DNA from: Dyella acidiphila
GTDB taxonomy: Bacteria > Pseudomonadota > Gammaproteobacteria > Xanthomonadales > Rhodanobacteraceae
Direction of reading: 5' to 3'
Length of the DNA: 64,000 nucleotides
NCBI RefSeq assembly: GCF_014863405.1
Contig: NZ_JACZZA010000012.1
Coordinates: 248,001 to 312,000, forward strand
The stretch's first letter is position 1, and each line of letters opens with the position of its first letter. Below are positions 45,396-54,842 of the stretch, piece after piece. Under the pieces are notes generated by a model. It was not told the DNA's origin. It did not search any database and was given only the letters and a program-made list of their open reading frames with translations. A program made the translations under genes and the position numbers.

Positions 45396-46421
45396 TCAGG
45401 CCGGTCCCCAATAGCCCACACGCCGGCGCAGCTTCAACTTACGCCAGAAATTCAGTGGCTTGGACTTGCGGTTGCGGCCGCCCGCCGCGACAAAGGCATC
45501 GATCGCCTGCAGCACGCGCTCGCTCGAATGCCCGTCCCGATAAGGATGGATGGCGTCGCCGAAGGTTCTGATGGCCTGCATCAGTTCCGCTGGGCGCGAC
45601 AGCGCGCGCTCGATCGCCGGCTGGAACTGAGCCGCGTCGTCGATATCGATCAGCTGCGGTCCGGGCGCCCGGTTCTTGAAGGTCACCACCGGCTTGCCGG
45701 TGAGCAGAAATTCGCTCAGTGCCGAAGAAGTATCCGAACACATCATGTCCACCTGTGGGAACAGGTCCAGGATGTTGTCGTTCTCGGCAAAGCTCAGGTA
45801 TTCGTTCTGCAGCGCCTTGTACTTGGCGGTGGTCTGCGGATCCATCTTGGGATGGAAGGTGACGATCCAGCGCCAGCGCCCGTCGCGCGACAGCCGCTTC
45901 ACTTCTTCGTACAGCGTTTCTGCCGCGCTCCACGAAGGCGAGAAGGTGGAGTGATAGAGGATCACCGGCGGCTGGCGCACCGGCGGCAACGCGCCGGCGA
46001 TTTCCCGCATGAAGGGATCGAGCTTGGGCCAGCCGGTTTCGGTTACGCTGAAGTGGCCGAGTTTTTCGGCCAGGGCGCCGAACTGCGCGGTGTCGCGCGG
46101 ACCGGTGGTGCAATACAGGTCGAAGAAACCGCGGATATACACATGCCTGGGCTTGCCGGCATTGAAGCCATGGAACACTTCCACCTTCACGCCGGGAAAG
46201 AAATGCGGCAGGTGATTGCCGGGCGTGATCACCGCCAGCGGCTTCCAGCGGCGCACCTCCTTTACGCTGAGCAGACGCTCGCCTTCGAGCAGATCTTCGG
46301 CACCGGGGCCGTCGAAAAACCAGGCCGCTTCGTCGCCGCGCGCGCGGATCGCATCCTGCACCGGGCGCAGGATGGCCAGGGCGTAGCGTTCCGATCCGTA
46401 CAGCAGATAATGCTTGGGCAT
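45396..46421 (-). CDS. CDP-glycerol glycerophosphotransferase-like/surface glycan transferase
   Basis: A 341-residue GT-B-like protein. MPKHYLLYGSERYALAIL, PGNHLPHFFPGVKVEVFHGFNAGK near residue 68 and VDMMCSDTSSALSEFLLTGKPVVTFKN near residue 235-262 resemble the CDP-glycerol:poly(glycerophosphate) glycerophosphotransferase family, which in Gram-negative bacteria also contains Kdo- and phospho-sugar transferases. It is translationally coupled (TGATG) to the glycosyltransferase gene upstream. The substrate is not predictable. Confidence 0.75.
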   Translation of the reverse strand: MPKHYLLYGSERYALAILRPVQDAIRARGDEAAWFFDGPGAEDLLEGERLLSVKEVRRWKPLAVITPGNHLPHFFPGVKVEVFHGFNAGKPRHVYIRGFFDLYCTTGPRDTAQFGALAEKLGHFSVTETGWPKLDPFMREIAGALPPVRQPPVILYHSTFSPSWSAAETLYEEVKRLSRDGRWRWIVTFHPKMDPQTTAKYKALQNEYLSFAENDNILDLFPQVDMMCSDTSSALSEFLLTGKPVVTFKNRAPGPQLIDIDDAAQFQPAIERALSRPAELMQAIRTFGDAIHPYRDGHSSERVLQAIDAFVAAGGRNRKSKPLNFWRKLKLRRRVGYWGPA

Positions 46422-47239
46422 CAGTGGTCCAATCCGGCACGCGTCAAGGCGGCCGAGGCGGTATCGCGGGACGCCGGATTCTGCCGCATTTCGTAGTAGC
46501 GCATGCGCTTGTACACCGCGTAGTTGGCCGCGGTCTGTGCGATGGCGTAGCCGCGCCAGCCGTCGAGGAAGGCCAGCCGCAGCAGATAATCCTTGATGAA
46601 AGCCAGCACGAATACGAACGGCGTCTGCCACATGCGCGCGGGCTTGTCCTTGTCGAGCCAGTCGCGGCACTTCAGTTCCGAGTACAACAACACCTTCAAT
46701 TGCTTCTCGACCAGGCTGGGATTGTTGTCGTGCAGAAAGGGCGCATGAAACGTGACCGAGGACCCGTTGAACTGCAGCGACTCGTGCACCCGCACGTCGC
46801 TCCAGCGCGCGCGTTCGCGGTGATAGAAGCGGGCCATCTTCTCGCCCACGGCCGGGCGGTACCAGCGCATCGGCCGTCCCATGTAGATGAGATGGCGGCG
46901 CAGCACGGCGGCAGCGGCATCGCCCGCCATCAGGGCCGGCAGCTGCTGCTGCAGTTCGTCGGCCAGGGCTGGCGTGAGGTACTCGTCCGCATCCAGCGCA
47001 AGAATCCACGGATGGCTGCATTGCGTGGCGGCGAAGTTGCGCTGCGGGCCGAAACCCAGCCATTCCTGCTGCACCACGCGTGCGCCGTGGGCTTGGGCGA
47101 CGGCGACGGTGTCGTCGGTGCTGCCGCTATCGATCACCAGCTTTTCGGCGGCAAAGGGCACGCTGTCCAGGCAGCGCGCGATTTTTTGCGCCTCATTGCG
47201 GGTCATCACAACGAGCGTGAACGGTAGGGGGAGCGCCAT
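46421..47239 (-). CDS. Glycosyltransferase family 2 (WaaE/KdtX-like, LPS core)
   Basis: A 272-residue GT-A transferase. TLVVMTRNEAQKIARCLDSV near residue 8, VIDSGSTDDT near 34 and ALDADEYLTP near 84 (the DxD metal-binding motif) are typical of WaaE-type core glucosyltransferases, as is YHRERARWSDVRVHE near 150. ATG 47239 (MALPLPFTLVV) is preferred; ATG 47248 is three codons earlier. It is divergent from the O-antigen ligase gene. Confidence 0.87.
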   Translation of the reverse strand: MALPLPFTLVVMTRNEAQKIARCLDSVPFAAEKLVIDSGSTDDTVAVAQAHGARVVQQEWLGFGPQRNFAATQCSHPWILALDADEYLTPALADELQQQLPALMAGDAAAAVLRRHLIYMGRPMRWYRPAVGEKMARFYHRERARWSDVRVHESLQFNGSSVTFHAPFLHDNNPSLVEKQLKVLLYSELKCRDWLDKDKPARMWQTPFVFVLAFIKDYLLRLAFLDGWRGYAIAQTAANYAVYKRMRYYEMRQNPASRDTASAALTRAGLDH

Positions 47240-47477
47240 GCGCCGCATTCTAGCGGAAGCCCTGCTACAGGCGCGGTGCAATGGCCTGAAATGCCTAATC
47301 AATCACCCGAATCGAAATATGTAGCCTAATAGTTCATTGCGTTTCAGCCGTGTTTAGGCAACATGCGCGGGGTATTCGGGCTGGTCCTATGGATGCCGCG
47401 CGAAGTAGGAAGCCCTCCGGTGTGACCAAATGGCAAGTGGGGCGTTGTGTAGTGAACTTTGGGAAAATCGCGCCTGC

Positions 47478-48740
47478 ATGCAGATGAAAGAGCCAATCGT
47501 CGAGTCGCCGCCGGAACGCCCGTTCCGCCTGCAGTCGGATTTGCCCAAGTGGGGCTATCGTTGGCTGCTGCTCGGCATGTGGTGGCTGCTGGTCGGCCTG
47601 GCGGCGAGCCCGGTCGGCAACAAGGTGTGGAACCCGGGCAAGCCGTATCACGACAGCCTGCTGGTGCTGTTCATGGCGCCGGCGCTGTGGTGGGTGTTGA
47701 AGCGGCACCGCGCGTTCGGCCAGCGCATCGCGCAAAGCGTGGATGTCTGGCTGCTGCTGGTCTTCCTGGCCTGGTCGAGCGTGTCGTCGCTGTGGGCCAA
47801 CTACGGGCATATCGGCGATAACCTGTTCGTCGCCGTTTATGTGCTGCTGTTCGTGCTGACCTGGGCGGCGGTGGCCGCCGGCAATCCGCAGTGGTTCCGC
47901 CATCTGCTGTTCTGGGGCGCGGTGGGCCTGGCCCTGAGCGCGCTCGGGGCGGAAGTGACCTTTCCGTGGCGCATCCTGCATACCAACATGTGGCAGGAAC
48001 AGGGGCGCCTGGTTTCCTTCGGCTCGCTCGACAATCCGAACCTGGCCGGCTTCGCCTATGGCGCGGCCATCGTCTGGCTGGCGCAGACCACGGTGCGCGG
48101 GCGCTGGATGCACGCGCTGCAGATCGTATCGCTGCTGATGCTGGCGATTTTCGTGGTGACCACCTACAGCCGCGCGGCATGGCTGGCGGTGCTGGCAGCG
48201 CAGATATGCATGCTGCTGACGGCCCGGCACGGTCACGTCAAGCTGCGCGCACTGGTCATCCTGGCGATCGCAGCGCTGGCCATCGGGCTGGGCGGCTGGC
48301 ATTACGTGGAGCAGCGCGGCATGTCGTACCGGCCGCAGATCTTCCAGCAGGCGTGGGACCTGATCCGGGCGCATCCCTGGCACGGGCTCGGCATGGGCAG
48401 TCACTACGAGATCCAGATCGGCGATCTGAACTGGTCGCACAGCCACAATGCCTTCACGCATAACGCCATCATGCTCGGCCTGCCGGGTGGCCTGTTGTGG
48501 GTGGCGATGTGGCTGATCGTGGGCTGGCGCGGCTGGCTGTTCCGGCACATCGGCACCGGTCGCTGCCTGCTGGCGCTGTGGGTGTTTTCGACCGTGGCGT
48601 TCCAGTTCGACGCCCCGGAGCTGATGCAGAAGCCCAGCGTGGAATGGCTGATGGGCTGGCTGCCGCTGGCGATCAGCATGGGCCTGGCGTGGCGCGTGCA
48701 GAACATCCGGCACCGCCGCCGACAAGAGGTACGCGCATGA
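47478..48740 (+). CDS. O-antigen ligase/polymerase family membrane protein
   Basis: A 420-residue membrane protein with about 11-12 hydrophobic segments. The large periplasmic loop (GMSYRPQIFQQAWDLIRAHPWHGLGMGSHYE...SHSHNAFTHNAIMLG, residues 275-335) contains the conserved GLG and H-N motifs of Wzy_C/WaaL proteins, whose His takes part in ligation. It probably attaches a glycan to the lipid A-core. ATG 47478 or 47484 (MQMK) may be used; longer frames are not needed. It is coupled to the next gene by an ATGA overlap. Confidence 0.87.
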   Translation: MQMKEPIVESPPERPFRLQSDLPKWGYRWLLLGMWWLLVGLAASPVGNKVWNPGKPYHDSLLVLFMAPALWWVLKRHRAFGQRIAQSVDVWLLLVFLAWSSVSSLWANYGHIGDNLFVAVYVLLFVLTWAAVAAGNPQWFRHLLFWGAVGLALSALGAEVTFPWRILHTNMWQEQGRLVSFGSLDNPNLAGFAYGAAIVWLAQTTVRGRWMHALQIVSLLMLAIFVVTTYSRAAWLAVLAAQICMLLTARHGHVKLRALVILAIAALAIGLGGWHYVEQRGMSYRPQIFQQAWDLIRAHPWHGLGMGSHYEIQIGDLNWSHSHNAFTHNAIMLGLPGGLLWVAMWLIVGWRGWLFRHIGTGRCLLALWVFSTVAFQFDAPELMQKPSVEWLMGWLPLAISMGLAWRVQNIRHRRRQEVRA

Positions 48741-49591
48741 GCGCTGCGGTGAAGCCGCATAAGGTGTCGCTGATCGTGATCACCTACAACTGGCCGCAGG
48801 CGCTGAAGCAGGTCTTGCTCAGCGTCGCGGCGCAGACGCGCCTGCCCGACGAAGTGATCGTGGCCGATGACGGCTCCACCGAAGATACGCGCCAGCTGGT
48901 CGCCTCGATGGCGGCCGCCTTTCCGGTGCCGCTGCGGCATATCTGGCAGGAGGATCTGGGCTTTCGCGCCGCGCGCTGCCGCAATCGCGGCATTGCCGCC
49001 AGCCATGGCGACTACATCGTGCTGATCGATGGCGACATGGTGCTGCATCCGGCCTTCATCGCCGATCACCTGATGCTGGCCGAGCCGGGCTATTTCCTGC
49101 AGGGCGGCCGCTTCAAGACCAGCGCCCGCGAGACCGAGCGCCTGCTGGCCGACGGCCGTCCGGTATTTGCGCCATGGGCGGATGCCGACTTCCAAGTGTT
49201 CGACGGCATCCGCCGCCTTTACGCGTTCCGCGCACCGGGGCTGGCGCGCTGGAAGGCCAAGGCCCGCAATGGCGGCCGTGTGATGAGCTGCAATATGAGT
49301 TTCTGGCGCGAGGATCTATGGCGCGTCAACGGCTTCGACGAGCGCATGGAAGGCTATGGTGCGGAAGATCGCGAACTGGTCGCACGCCTGGAGAATGCCG
49401 GCTTGCGCCGCCGTCAGCTGAAATGGTGTGCGTTGGCTGCGCATCTGGAGCACAAGACGCGCGCGCAGGTCGATGTGAACGACATGAGCCTGCCCAACAA
49501 CCGCGTCTACCGCGCCACCATCACCGAACGTATTACCCGCTGCGAGCTGGGTATCGATCGCCACCTGGGCGATCCGGAGCTCACCGGCTGA
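48737..49591 (+). CDS. Glycosyltransferase family 2 protein
   Basis: A 284-residue GT-A transferase with VSLIVITYNWPQALKQVL at residues 10-27, VIVADDGSTEDT near 40, IVLIDGDMVLHP near 94 (DxD) and FDERMEGYGAEDRELVARL near 198 (the ED acceptor-site motif of family 2). It follows the O-antigen ligase with a 4-nt overlap, so it likely works in lipopolysaccharide assembly. The 3' end overlaps the convergent gene by 11 bases. Confidence 0.88.
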   Translation: MSAAVKPHKVSLIVITYNWPQALKQVLLSVAAQTRLPDEVIVADDGSTEDTRQLVASMAAAFPVPLRHIWQEDLGFRAARCRNRGIAASHGDYIVLIDGDMVLHPAFIADHLMLAEPGYFLQGGRFKTSARETERLLADGRPVFAPWADADFQVFDGIRRLYAFRAPGLARWKAKARNGGRVMSCNMSFWREDLWRVNGFDERMEGYGAEDRELVARLENAGLRRRQLKWCALAAHLEHKTRAQVDVNDMSLPNNRVYRATITERITRCELGIDRHLGDPELTG

Positions 49592-50594
49592 GTTCGGCCA
49601 GCGCACGGCCGATGCGCTGCGGGAATTCCTCGCGATTGCGTAGAAACCACGCTCTGGCGTGTTCGCCGAGCTGCTGGATCTGCGCGTCGCTCATCGCCAT
49701 GGCCTGCGCGATAGCTTGCTCCATCGCGGTCTCGTCGAAGTGATAAGTCGCGGCATGTCCCATCGTGCCGCTGCGTGTGCCGGGCACCAGCAGTCCCCGC
49801 TCGGGGGTGATCATTTCATTCATAGGTGCGGTATCGGTGGCGATCACCACCGCGCCTACACCCATCGCTTCCACGATGTAGTGGCCCCAGCCCTCGGCTT
49901 CCGAGGGACAGATATGGAAGGCGTTGCTGTTCTGCAGTGCCTGCAGCGCATCCTGGCTGAGGTATTCCACGCAGTGGCGGATATTCGCCTGCGGCGCTCC
50001 CGGCTGTGCGCAGGCGGGGTTTTGCACCACCGTCAGCAGCGGCCATTCCGGATGCTTGCGCCACAAGGCGAGCAGGCGCTCGGTACCTTTGATGCGGCTG
50101 CCGCCGGCAAGATGGAAGAAAGTGCGTTCGCGCGGTAGCTGCGGCGCGTAGCAGTCATCGCTGTCGAAGCCGACATACGAGGTTGTGCAGCCCATGCTGC
50201 GGAACAGTTGCTCGGCATGCCTGGTCTTCGCCCACACCTGATCGATGCGGCGCAGATGCGCGGCATCCTTGCTGTCGAACCACTCCGGATTGGGCAGCGC
50301 GATGTTGCAGCGGGCCAGCGGCAGGTGCAGCGGCCACAGGTGCTCGAACATGATGTTGAGGTCGTAGGGCGCGTGTCCGCGCCAGCGCGCCCAGCGATGG
50401 CGCCAGTGACTGAACCACACGCGCCGCCCGCGTCCATGCCGCCAGCGCTGCTGTTCGTCCTGCTCACCCAGCGGCGTGATGTGCACGCTGCAGCCATTGG
50501 CCTTCAGCGCCTCGGTCAGCAATGCGGCATCGCGCGACAGACCCAGGCCGTTGTCGCGCACGACCAGGTTGACGCTTGGCGGGGTGCGGATCAT
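49581..50594 (-). CDS. Glycosyltransferase (GT4-like), paralogue of the next gene
   Basis: A 337-residue GT-B-like protein starting MIRTPPSVNLVVRDNGLGLSR. The donor site is CPSEAEGWGHYIVEAMGVGAVVIATD near residue 230-255 (E-x7-E pattern). NIALPNPEWFDSKDAAHLRRIDQVWAKTRHAEQLF is shared almost word for word with the neighbouring gene, so the two arose by tandem duplication. ATG 50594 overlaps that gene's stop. Probable role in lipopolysaccharide or surface glycan synthesis. Confidence 0.83.
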   Translation of the reverse strand: MIRTPPSVNLVVRDNGLGLSRDAALLTEALKANGCSVHITPLGEQDEQQRWRHGRGRRVWFSHWRHRWARWRGHAPYDLNIMFEHLWPLHLPLARCNIALPNPEWFDSKDAAHLRRIDQVWAKTRHAEQLFRSMGCTTSYVGFDSDDCYAPQLPRERTFFHLAGGSRIKGTERLLALWRKHPEWPLLTVVQNPACAQPGAPQANIRHCVEYLSQDALQALQNSNAFHICPSEAEGWGHYIVEAMGVGAVVIATDTAPMNEMITPERGLLVPGTRSGTMGHAATYHFDETAMEQAIAQAMAMSDAQIQQLGEHARAWFLRNREEFPQRIGRALAELSR

Positions 50595-51613
50595 CGCGTC
50601 GCTTGTTTGTGCGGGACGGTGGCCGCGGCGTCCGCAATGGCGGCCAGAAAGCGCTGCCGGAAGGCCTGGCGATTGCTCTCGTACCATGTGCGCGCCGCTT
50701 GTCCGAGTGCTTCCTGCTCATCGATCGGCATCGCGATGCAGCGTTCGATCGCCGCCCGCATGGCGTCGAGATCGAAATCGTAGAGCGTGGCCAGTTCCTG
50801 CGTGCCGGCCGCGTGTGCGGCGACCAGTACGCCGCGTTGGGCCGTGACCAGTTCGTTCATCGGCTCGGCATCGGTGGTGAGGGTGACGCAGCCGGTGCTC
50901 AGGCTTTCCGCCAGCGAGTGACCATAGCCCTCGGTCTGCGACGGGCACAGGTGGAACCTGTTCGCGTTGTGCAGGCGCTGCAGTTCGGCCTCGGGCAGAA
51001 ATTCGCGGATCAGGGTCACATTGGCCGGTGGTTCGGCCAGTTCCACGCGCTTGCGCCGCCATACCACGGTGAGCTGCGGCCACTCCGGATGCTGCGCCCA
51101 CAGATCCAGCAAGGGCTGCGTGCCCTTGTTGCCACTGCGGCCCGGGGCGTGGAAGAACGTCGGCTGCCGCTTTACACGGGTGTTCTGGCAATCGATGCCG
51201 GTGAAGCCGATCGGTATCACGCGGCAGCCGAGCTTGCCGAAAATCGCTTCGGCGTGACGCGTCTTGGCCAAGATCAGATCGATCTGCGGCAGCTCCGGCA
51301 GCCATTCGGCGCGGAACCATTCCGGATTGGGAATCAGGATATTGATGTGCGCCTGGTCGAAAGATTCCGATCGCACATGCTCAAGCATGATGTTGATGTC
51401 GTAGCGCGCATTGAGCTCGCCGTGGAACCAGCCGCGCAACAGGCGGCGCAGGCGCGCATGCAGGCGGCGCAGGCGATTGCTGAGCCGGCTGCGATGGCCC
51501 AGGCCGGTGATCGTCACATCGTGGCCGCCCTCGCGCAGCAGGGCGGCAAGCAGGTGCATGTCGCGGCTGAGGCCGGCACCGTTGTCGCGTGCAATAAGGT
51601 TGATATTGCTCAT
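50591..51613 (-). CDS. Glycosyltransferase (GT4-like)
   Basis: A 340-residue paralogue of the downstream gene: MSNINLIARDNGAGLSRDM at the start, ILIPNPEWFRAEWLPELPQIDLILAKTRHAEAIF near residue 90, and CPSQTEGYGHSLAESLSTGCVTLTTD near 225-250 as donor site. It has diverged over much of its length, so the two probably transfer different sugars or use different acceptors. It is coupled to both its neighbours: overlap with the following gene, and 37 nt from the GT39-type gene upstream. Confidence 0.85.
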   Translation of the reverse strand: MSNINLIARDNGAGLSRDMHLLAALLREGGHDVTITGLGHRSRLSNRLRRLHARLRRLLRGWFHGELNARYDINIMLEHVRSESFDQAHINILIPNPEWFRAEWLPELPQIDLILAKTRHAEAIFGKLGCRVIPIGFTGIDCQNTRVKRQPTFFHAPGRSGNKGTQPLLDLWAQHPEWPQLTVVWRRKRVELAEPPANVTLIREFLPEAELQRLHNANRFHLCPSQTEGYGHSLAESLSTGCVTLTTDAEPMNELVTAQRGVLVAAHAAGTQELATLYDFDLDAMRAAIERCIAMPIDEQEALGQAARTWYESNRQAFRQRFLAAIADAAATVPHKQATR

Positions 51614-51649
51614 GGCTGCCAGGTGGTCGGCGGAAGGGGCGGCTGCGGA

Positions 51650-53368
51650 TTATTCACCAGTATCTTCGTCCGTGCTGGCCGGCGGCGGGGTGCATCCGGG
51701 CACGACCGCGTCGGCTTTGAACAGCCACCAGTCGCGGCGGTTGGCATGGCCTATGTTGATGGCCTTGCTGCGTTCCACACAGCGTCCCATCGACGGCGCC
51801 TCGGCGAAGATCCAACGCGTGGCTGGCGCCGCGGCCTGCCATTGCACGGCCTGGGCAAACTGGTCCGAGGTGGCGGCGCTGAAACCGAAGTCGACTGCAG
51901 GGCGGTCGAGCATCAGCATGTTCTGTTCTTTCCAGTCGACCAGGGCGATCTCGTCCTGTGGCGCCAGATGCGCGCGCACGTTCGCCATCAGGTCGGCGGC
52001 CGAACTGCTGCCGTTGAGCAGCGGATAGGCCCACAAGCCCCACACCGCCCACAACACCAGCATGCCGCCGGCGACAGCGAGGTGAACCCGCCGGCGGAAC
52101 CACGCCAGCAACAGCCACTGCGCAGCGCCGATTACGATGCACATCCACCACAGGCTGCCGACCGGGCCGTCGAAGCCGCGTTCGTAGGCAAGCCTGGCGG
52201 TGAAAGCGGGATGGGCAAGCAAGGCATAGCCGCCCAGCCCCAGCATGGCGCCGCCGACAATCAGCAGGAAGGCGATGCACAGCGCGCGCAACCAGCGAGT
52301 GGACAGCATCGCTTCCAGATACGGCGCGGTGATCAGTGCCAGCATCGGCACGATCGGCAGGACGTATACATCGCGCTTGCCGGCCGAGGCGCTGAAAAAC
52401 AGCAGCACCAGCACGATCCAGCCCAGCGGCAGCAGGATCCGCGCATCTTTCGCTTTCAGCGCCTGCCACCAGCGCACCACGCTGCCTGGATAGGTCAGCG
52501 ACAGCGGCAGCCAGTTGTAGAGCATGATCGGCAAGTAATAGAACGCCGAATGGATGTGGTGCCAGGCGTGCGCGTAGCGTCCGGCGGTCTGATGGAACAG
52601 GATGTTGTTGACGTAGGCGGCGTAGCGCGGATTGTCAGCGTGCATGCGCGCGGCCAGCAGCATCGGCAACAGCCACAGACCGATCGCCGCCAGCGTGGCT
52701 GCCAGCCCCAGCAGCCAGCGCCACCATGCGCCCGGCGCCATCTTGGCGACGCCGTCCCAGCGTCGCACGGCAGCCCACAGGTAAGGCAGCAGCATGAACA
52801 GGGCGAGGAAGCCCACACCCTTGGTGATCACGCCCAAGCCTGCGCAAAAACACCCGAACCAGTACATGCGCCAGTTCGGTCCGCATAGCAGATGCCGCAG
52901 CAGGCCCCAGTTCGCCGCCGTAATCCAGAACACCACCAGCGGATCGATCTGCGCGCGCTTGGCCTGGAAGACGAACTGGATGCACATCAGCGTGGCGATC
53001 GCTGCGTACGTGCCGACCTTGCGATCCCACAGCCGCCGCCCGAGGTCGTAGACCAGCAGCAGGCAGCCCAGCGCCGACAGAAACGAAGGCAGCATGAAGG
53101 CAATGCGCCAGTTGCGCACGAGCTCGAAGCTGGCCGCTTCCAGCCACATCAGCATCGGAGGTTTGTCGGCGTAGAGCTCCACGCCGCGATGCGGGAACAG
53201 CCAGTCGCCGTTTTCCACCATCTGCTTGGCGGCGAGGGTGAAGCGCGGTTCGTCCGAGGGCCATGGGTTGCGCAGGCCGATGCCCAGGCCGAGCATCAGG
53301 ATTGCGAACAGCAGCATCAGCCAGAACCGGCGGCGCTCTTGCGGGGTGGCGTGGGTGATCGCATGCAT
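51650..53368 (-). CDS. GT39/ArnT-like membrane glycosyltransferase
   Basis: A 572-residue GT-C membrane protein with about 12 helices. After the first helix the loop reads NPWPSDEPRFTLAAKQMVENGDWLFPHRGVELYADKPPMLMW, retaining the Asp-Glu pair that the other GT39-type protein of this window lacks. It should use a polyprenyl-phosphate-linked sugar to modify lipid A, core or another envelope glycan. ATG 53368 (MHAITHATPQERRRF) gives a start typical of the family; an upstream extension to 53428 is not. It heads the minus-strand run of three transferase genes. Confidence 0.88.
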   Translation of the reverse strand: MHAITHATPQERRRFWLMLLFAILMLGLGIGLRNPWPSDEPRFTLAAKQMVENGDWLFPHRGVELYADKPPMLMWLEAASFELVRNWRIAFMLPSFLSALGCLLLVYDLGRRLWDRKVGTYAAIATLMCIQFVFQAKRAQIDPLVVFWITAANWGLLRHLLCGPNWRMYWFGCFCAGLGVITKGVGFLALFMLLPYLWAAVRRWDGVAKMAPGAWWRWLLGLAATLAAIGLWLLPMLLAARMHADNPRYAAYVNNILFHQTAGRYAHAWHHIHSAFYYLPIMLYNWLPLSLTYPGSVVRWWQALKAKDARILLPLGWIVLVLLFFSASAGKRDVYVLPIVPMLALITAPYLEAMLSTRWLRALCIAFLLIVGGAMLGLGGYALLAHPAFTARLAYERGFDGPVGSLWWMCIVIGAAQWLLLAWFRRRVHLAVAGGMLVLWAVWGLWAYPLLNGSSSAADLMANVRAHLAPQDEIALVDWKEQNMLMLDRPAVDFGFSAATSDQFAQAVQWQAAAPATRWIFAEAPSMGRCVERSKAINIGHANRRDWWLFKADAVVPGCTPPPASTDEDTGE

Positions 53369-53546
53369 AGGCGCGGCGTTCTTACTTCCGCTCGCCGGTA
53401 GGGAGCAGGTTGGAGTGAAGGGCGGCATTGGCCGGAGGCTGCATGATTGCCTTGAATGCTTTTGACGGGCTTATCGAGATAGCGGCTTGTCGCAAGACCG
53501 GCCCCTCGCCTTGCCCGCGCCCCGGCGGGAGCGAGAACAAAGAGCT

Positions 53547-54842
53547 TTAGCGCCGCTCGAACGCGGCATAGTACATGCCGTCGAGATCGCCATCGCCGGG
53601 CAGGATCTGCCAGCCGCTGACGGCGGCCTGCCCGACCGGCAACTGCAGCGGCACGGCCTGCGCATCGTCGCGGCCGGCAAAGAAGCCTTGCACGACCGCC
53701 TCGTTCTCGGCCCGCAGCAGCGAGCAGGTGATGTAGACCAGCCGTCCGCCCGGCGCGAGCAGCGGCCACAGTGCGGCCAGAATGCGCTGCTGCTGCGCAG
53801 CCAGCGCATCGATATCGCTGGCGCGCCGGTGCAGGCGCACATCCGGGCGCCGGCGCAGCACGCCGGTGGCCGAGCAGGGCGCATCGATCAGGATGCGGTC
53901 GAAGGCTTGCCCGTCCCACCAGGCAGAGGGATCGCCGGCGTCGCCCACGCAGACCTCGGCCTGCAATCCCAGGCGCTCCAGGTTTTGTCGGATGCGGGTG
54001 GCGCGGCTGGCGTCGAATTCCACCGCGGTAAGTGCGAGATCCGCGCGCTCCAGCAGATGGCAGGCCTTGCCGCCCGGCGCTGCACAGGCATCGAGCACGC
54101 GCTGGCCGTTGCGCACTTGCGCGATCTCGGCGGCAACTTGGGCGGCGCCGTCCTGCACGGCGAACAGGCCCTGGGCGAAACCCGGCATGCGAGTGACATC
54201 GCTGCTGTGCGGCAGCACGATGCCGTCGGCGAGCCACGCATGCGGGTCAGCCGTGTAGCCTTCCGCGCGCAGTTGCTGCACCAGCGCATCGCGTTCGATC
54301 CGGCGACGATTCGCACGCAGCATCAGCGGCGGTTCGCGATTGCTGTCGGCGAGCACGGCCTCGTGCTGGGCCGGCCAGTCGCCGGCAATCGCCTTGGCCA
54401 GCCATGGCGGCATGGCGTAACGCGTCTGCGGCGCGGCATCGAGGGCGGCCAGCAGCGTCTCGCGCTCGCGCTGCCAGCGGCGCAGCACGGCATTGACAAG
54501 GCCGGCCAGGCGCGGGCGCTGCAGTGCACGGGTGGCTTCCACCGTGGCGGCCACTGCGGCGTAATCCTGCAGCTGCAGGATTTCCAGCTGCACCAGGCCC
54601 AACACCAGCAGCGCGTGTACTTCGGGTTCCTTGCTGCGCAAGGATTTGTCCAGCAGACGATCGAGTGCTGCATCGAAGCGCAACCACCAGCGCGCACCAT
54701 CGCTGAGCAGCGCCATCAGCAGGGCGCGATCGCGCGGATCGCGCAGCAGCGGAGCCTTGCGGTCCATCGCCTCGCGCAGCGATTTGCCGCGCAGGGCGAC
54801 ATCCGCCAACGCCTGCGCGGCGAGTGCGCGGGTATCGTTCAT
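53547..54842 (-). CDS. rsmB: 16S rRNA m5C967 methyltransferase RsmB
   Basis: A 431-residue enzyme with an N-terminal NusB-like RNA-binding domain (residues 1-140: [22 protein letters not shown]) and a SAM-dependent methyltransferase domain. [15 protein letters not shown] near residue 249 binds [15 protein letters not shown] near 320 and [12 protein letters not shown] near 370 provide the two cysteines. It methylates C967 of 16S rRNA. The start overlaps the fmt stop by 4 nt, forming the conserved def-fmt-rsmB operon. Confidence 0.96.
   Translation of the reverse strand: MNDTRALAAQALADVALRGKSLREAMDRKAPLLRDPRDRALLMALLSDGARWWLRFDAALDRLLDKSLRSKEPEVHALLVLGLVQLEILQLQDYAAVAATVEATRALQRPRLAGLVNAVLRRWQRERETLLAALDAAPQTRYAMPPWLAKAIAGDWPAQHEAVLADSNREPPLMLRANRRRIERDALVQQLRAEGYTADPHAWLADGIVLPHSSDVTRMPGFAQGLFAVQDGAAQVAAEIAQVRNGQRVLDACAAPGGKACHLLERADLALTAVEFDASRATRIRQNLERLGLQAEVCVGDAGDPSAWWDGQAFDRILIDAPCSATGVLRRRPDVRLHRRASDIDALAAQQQRILAALWPLLAPGGRLVYITCSLLRAENEAVVQGFFAGRDDAQAVPLQLPVGQAAVSGWQILPGDGDLDGMYYAAFERR

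Noticed and set aside
50576-52888. A 770-codon plus-strand frame
   Set aside because: Antisense shadow of two well-supported minus-strand transferase genes.
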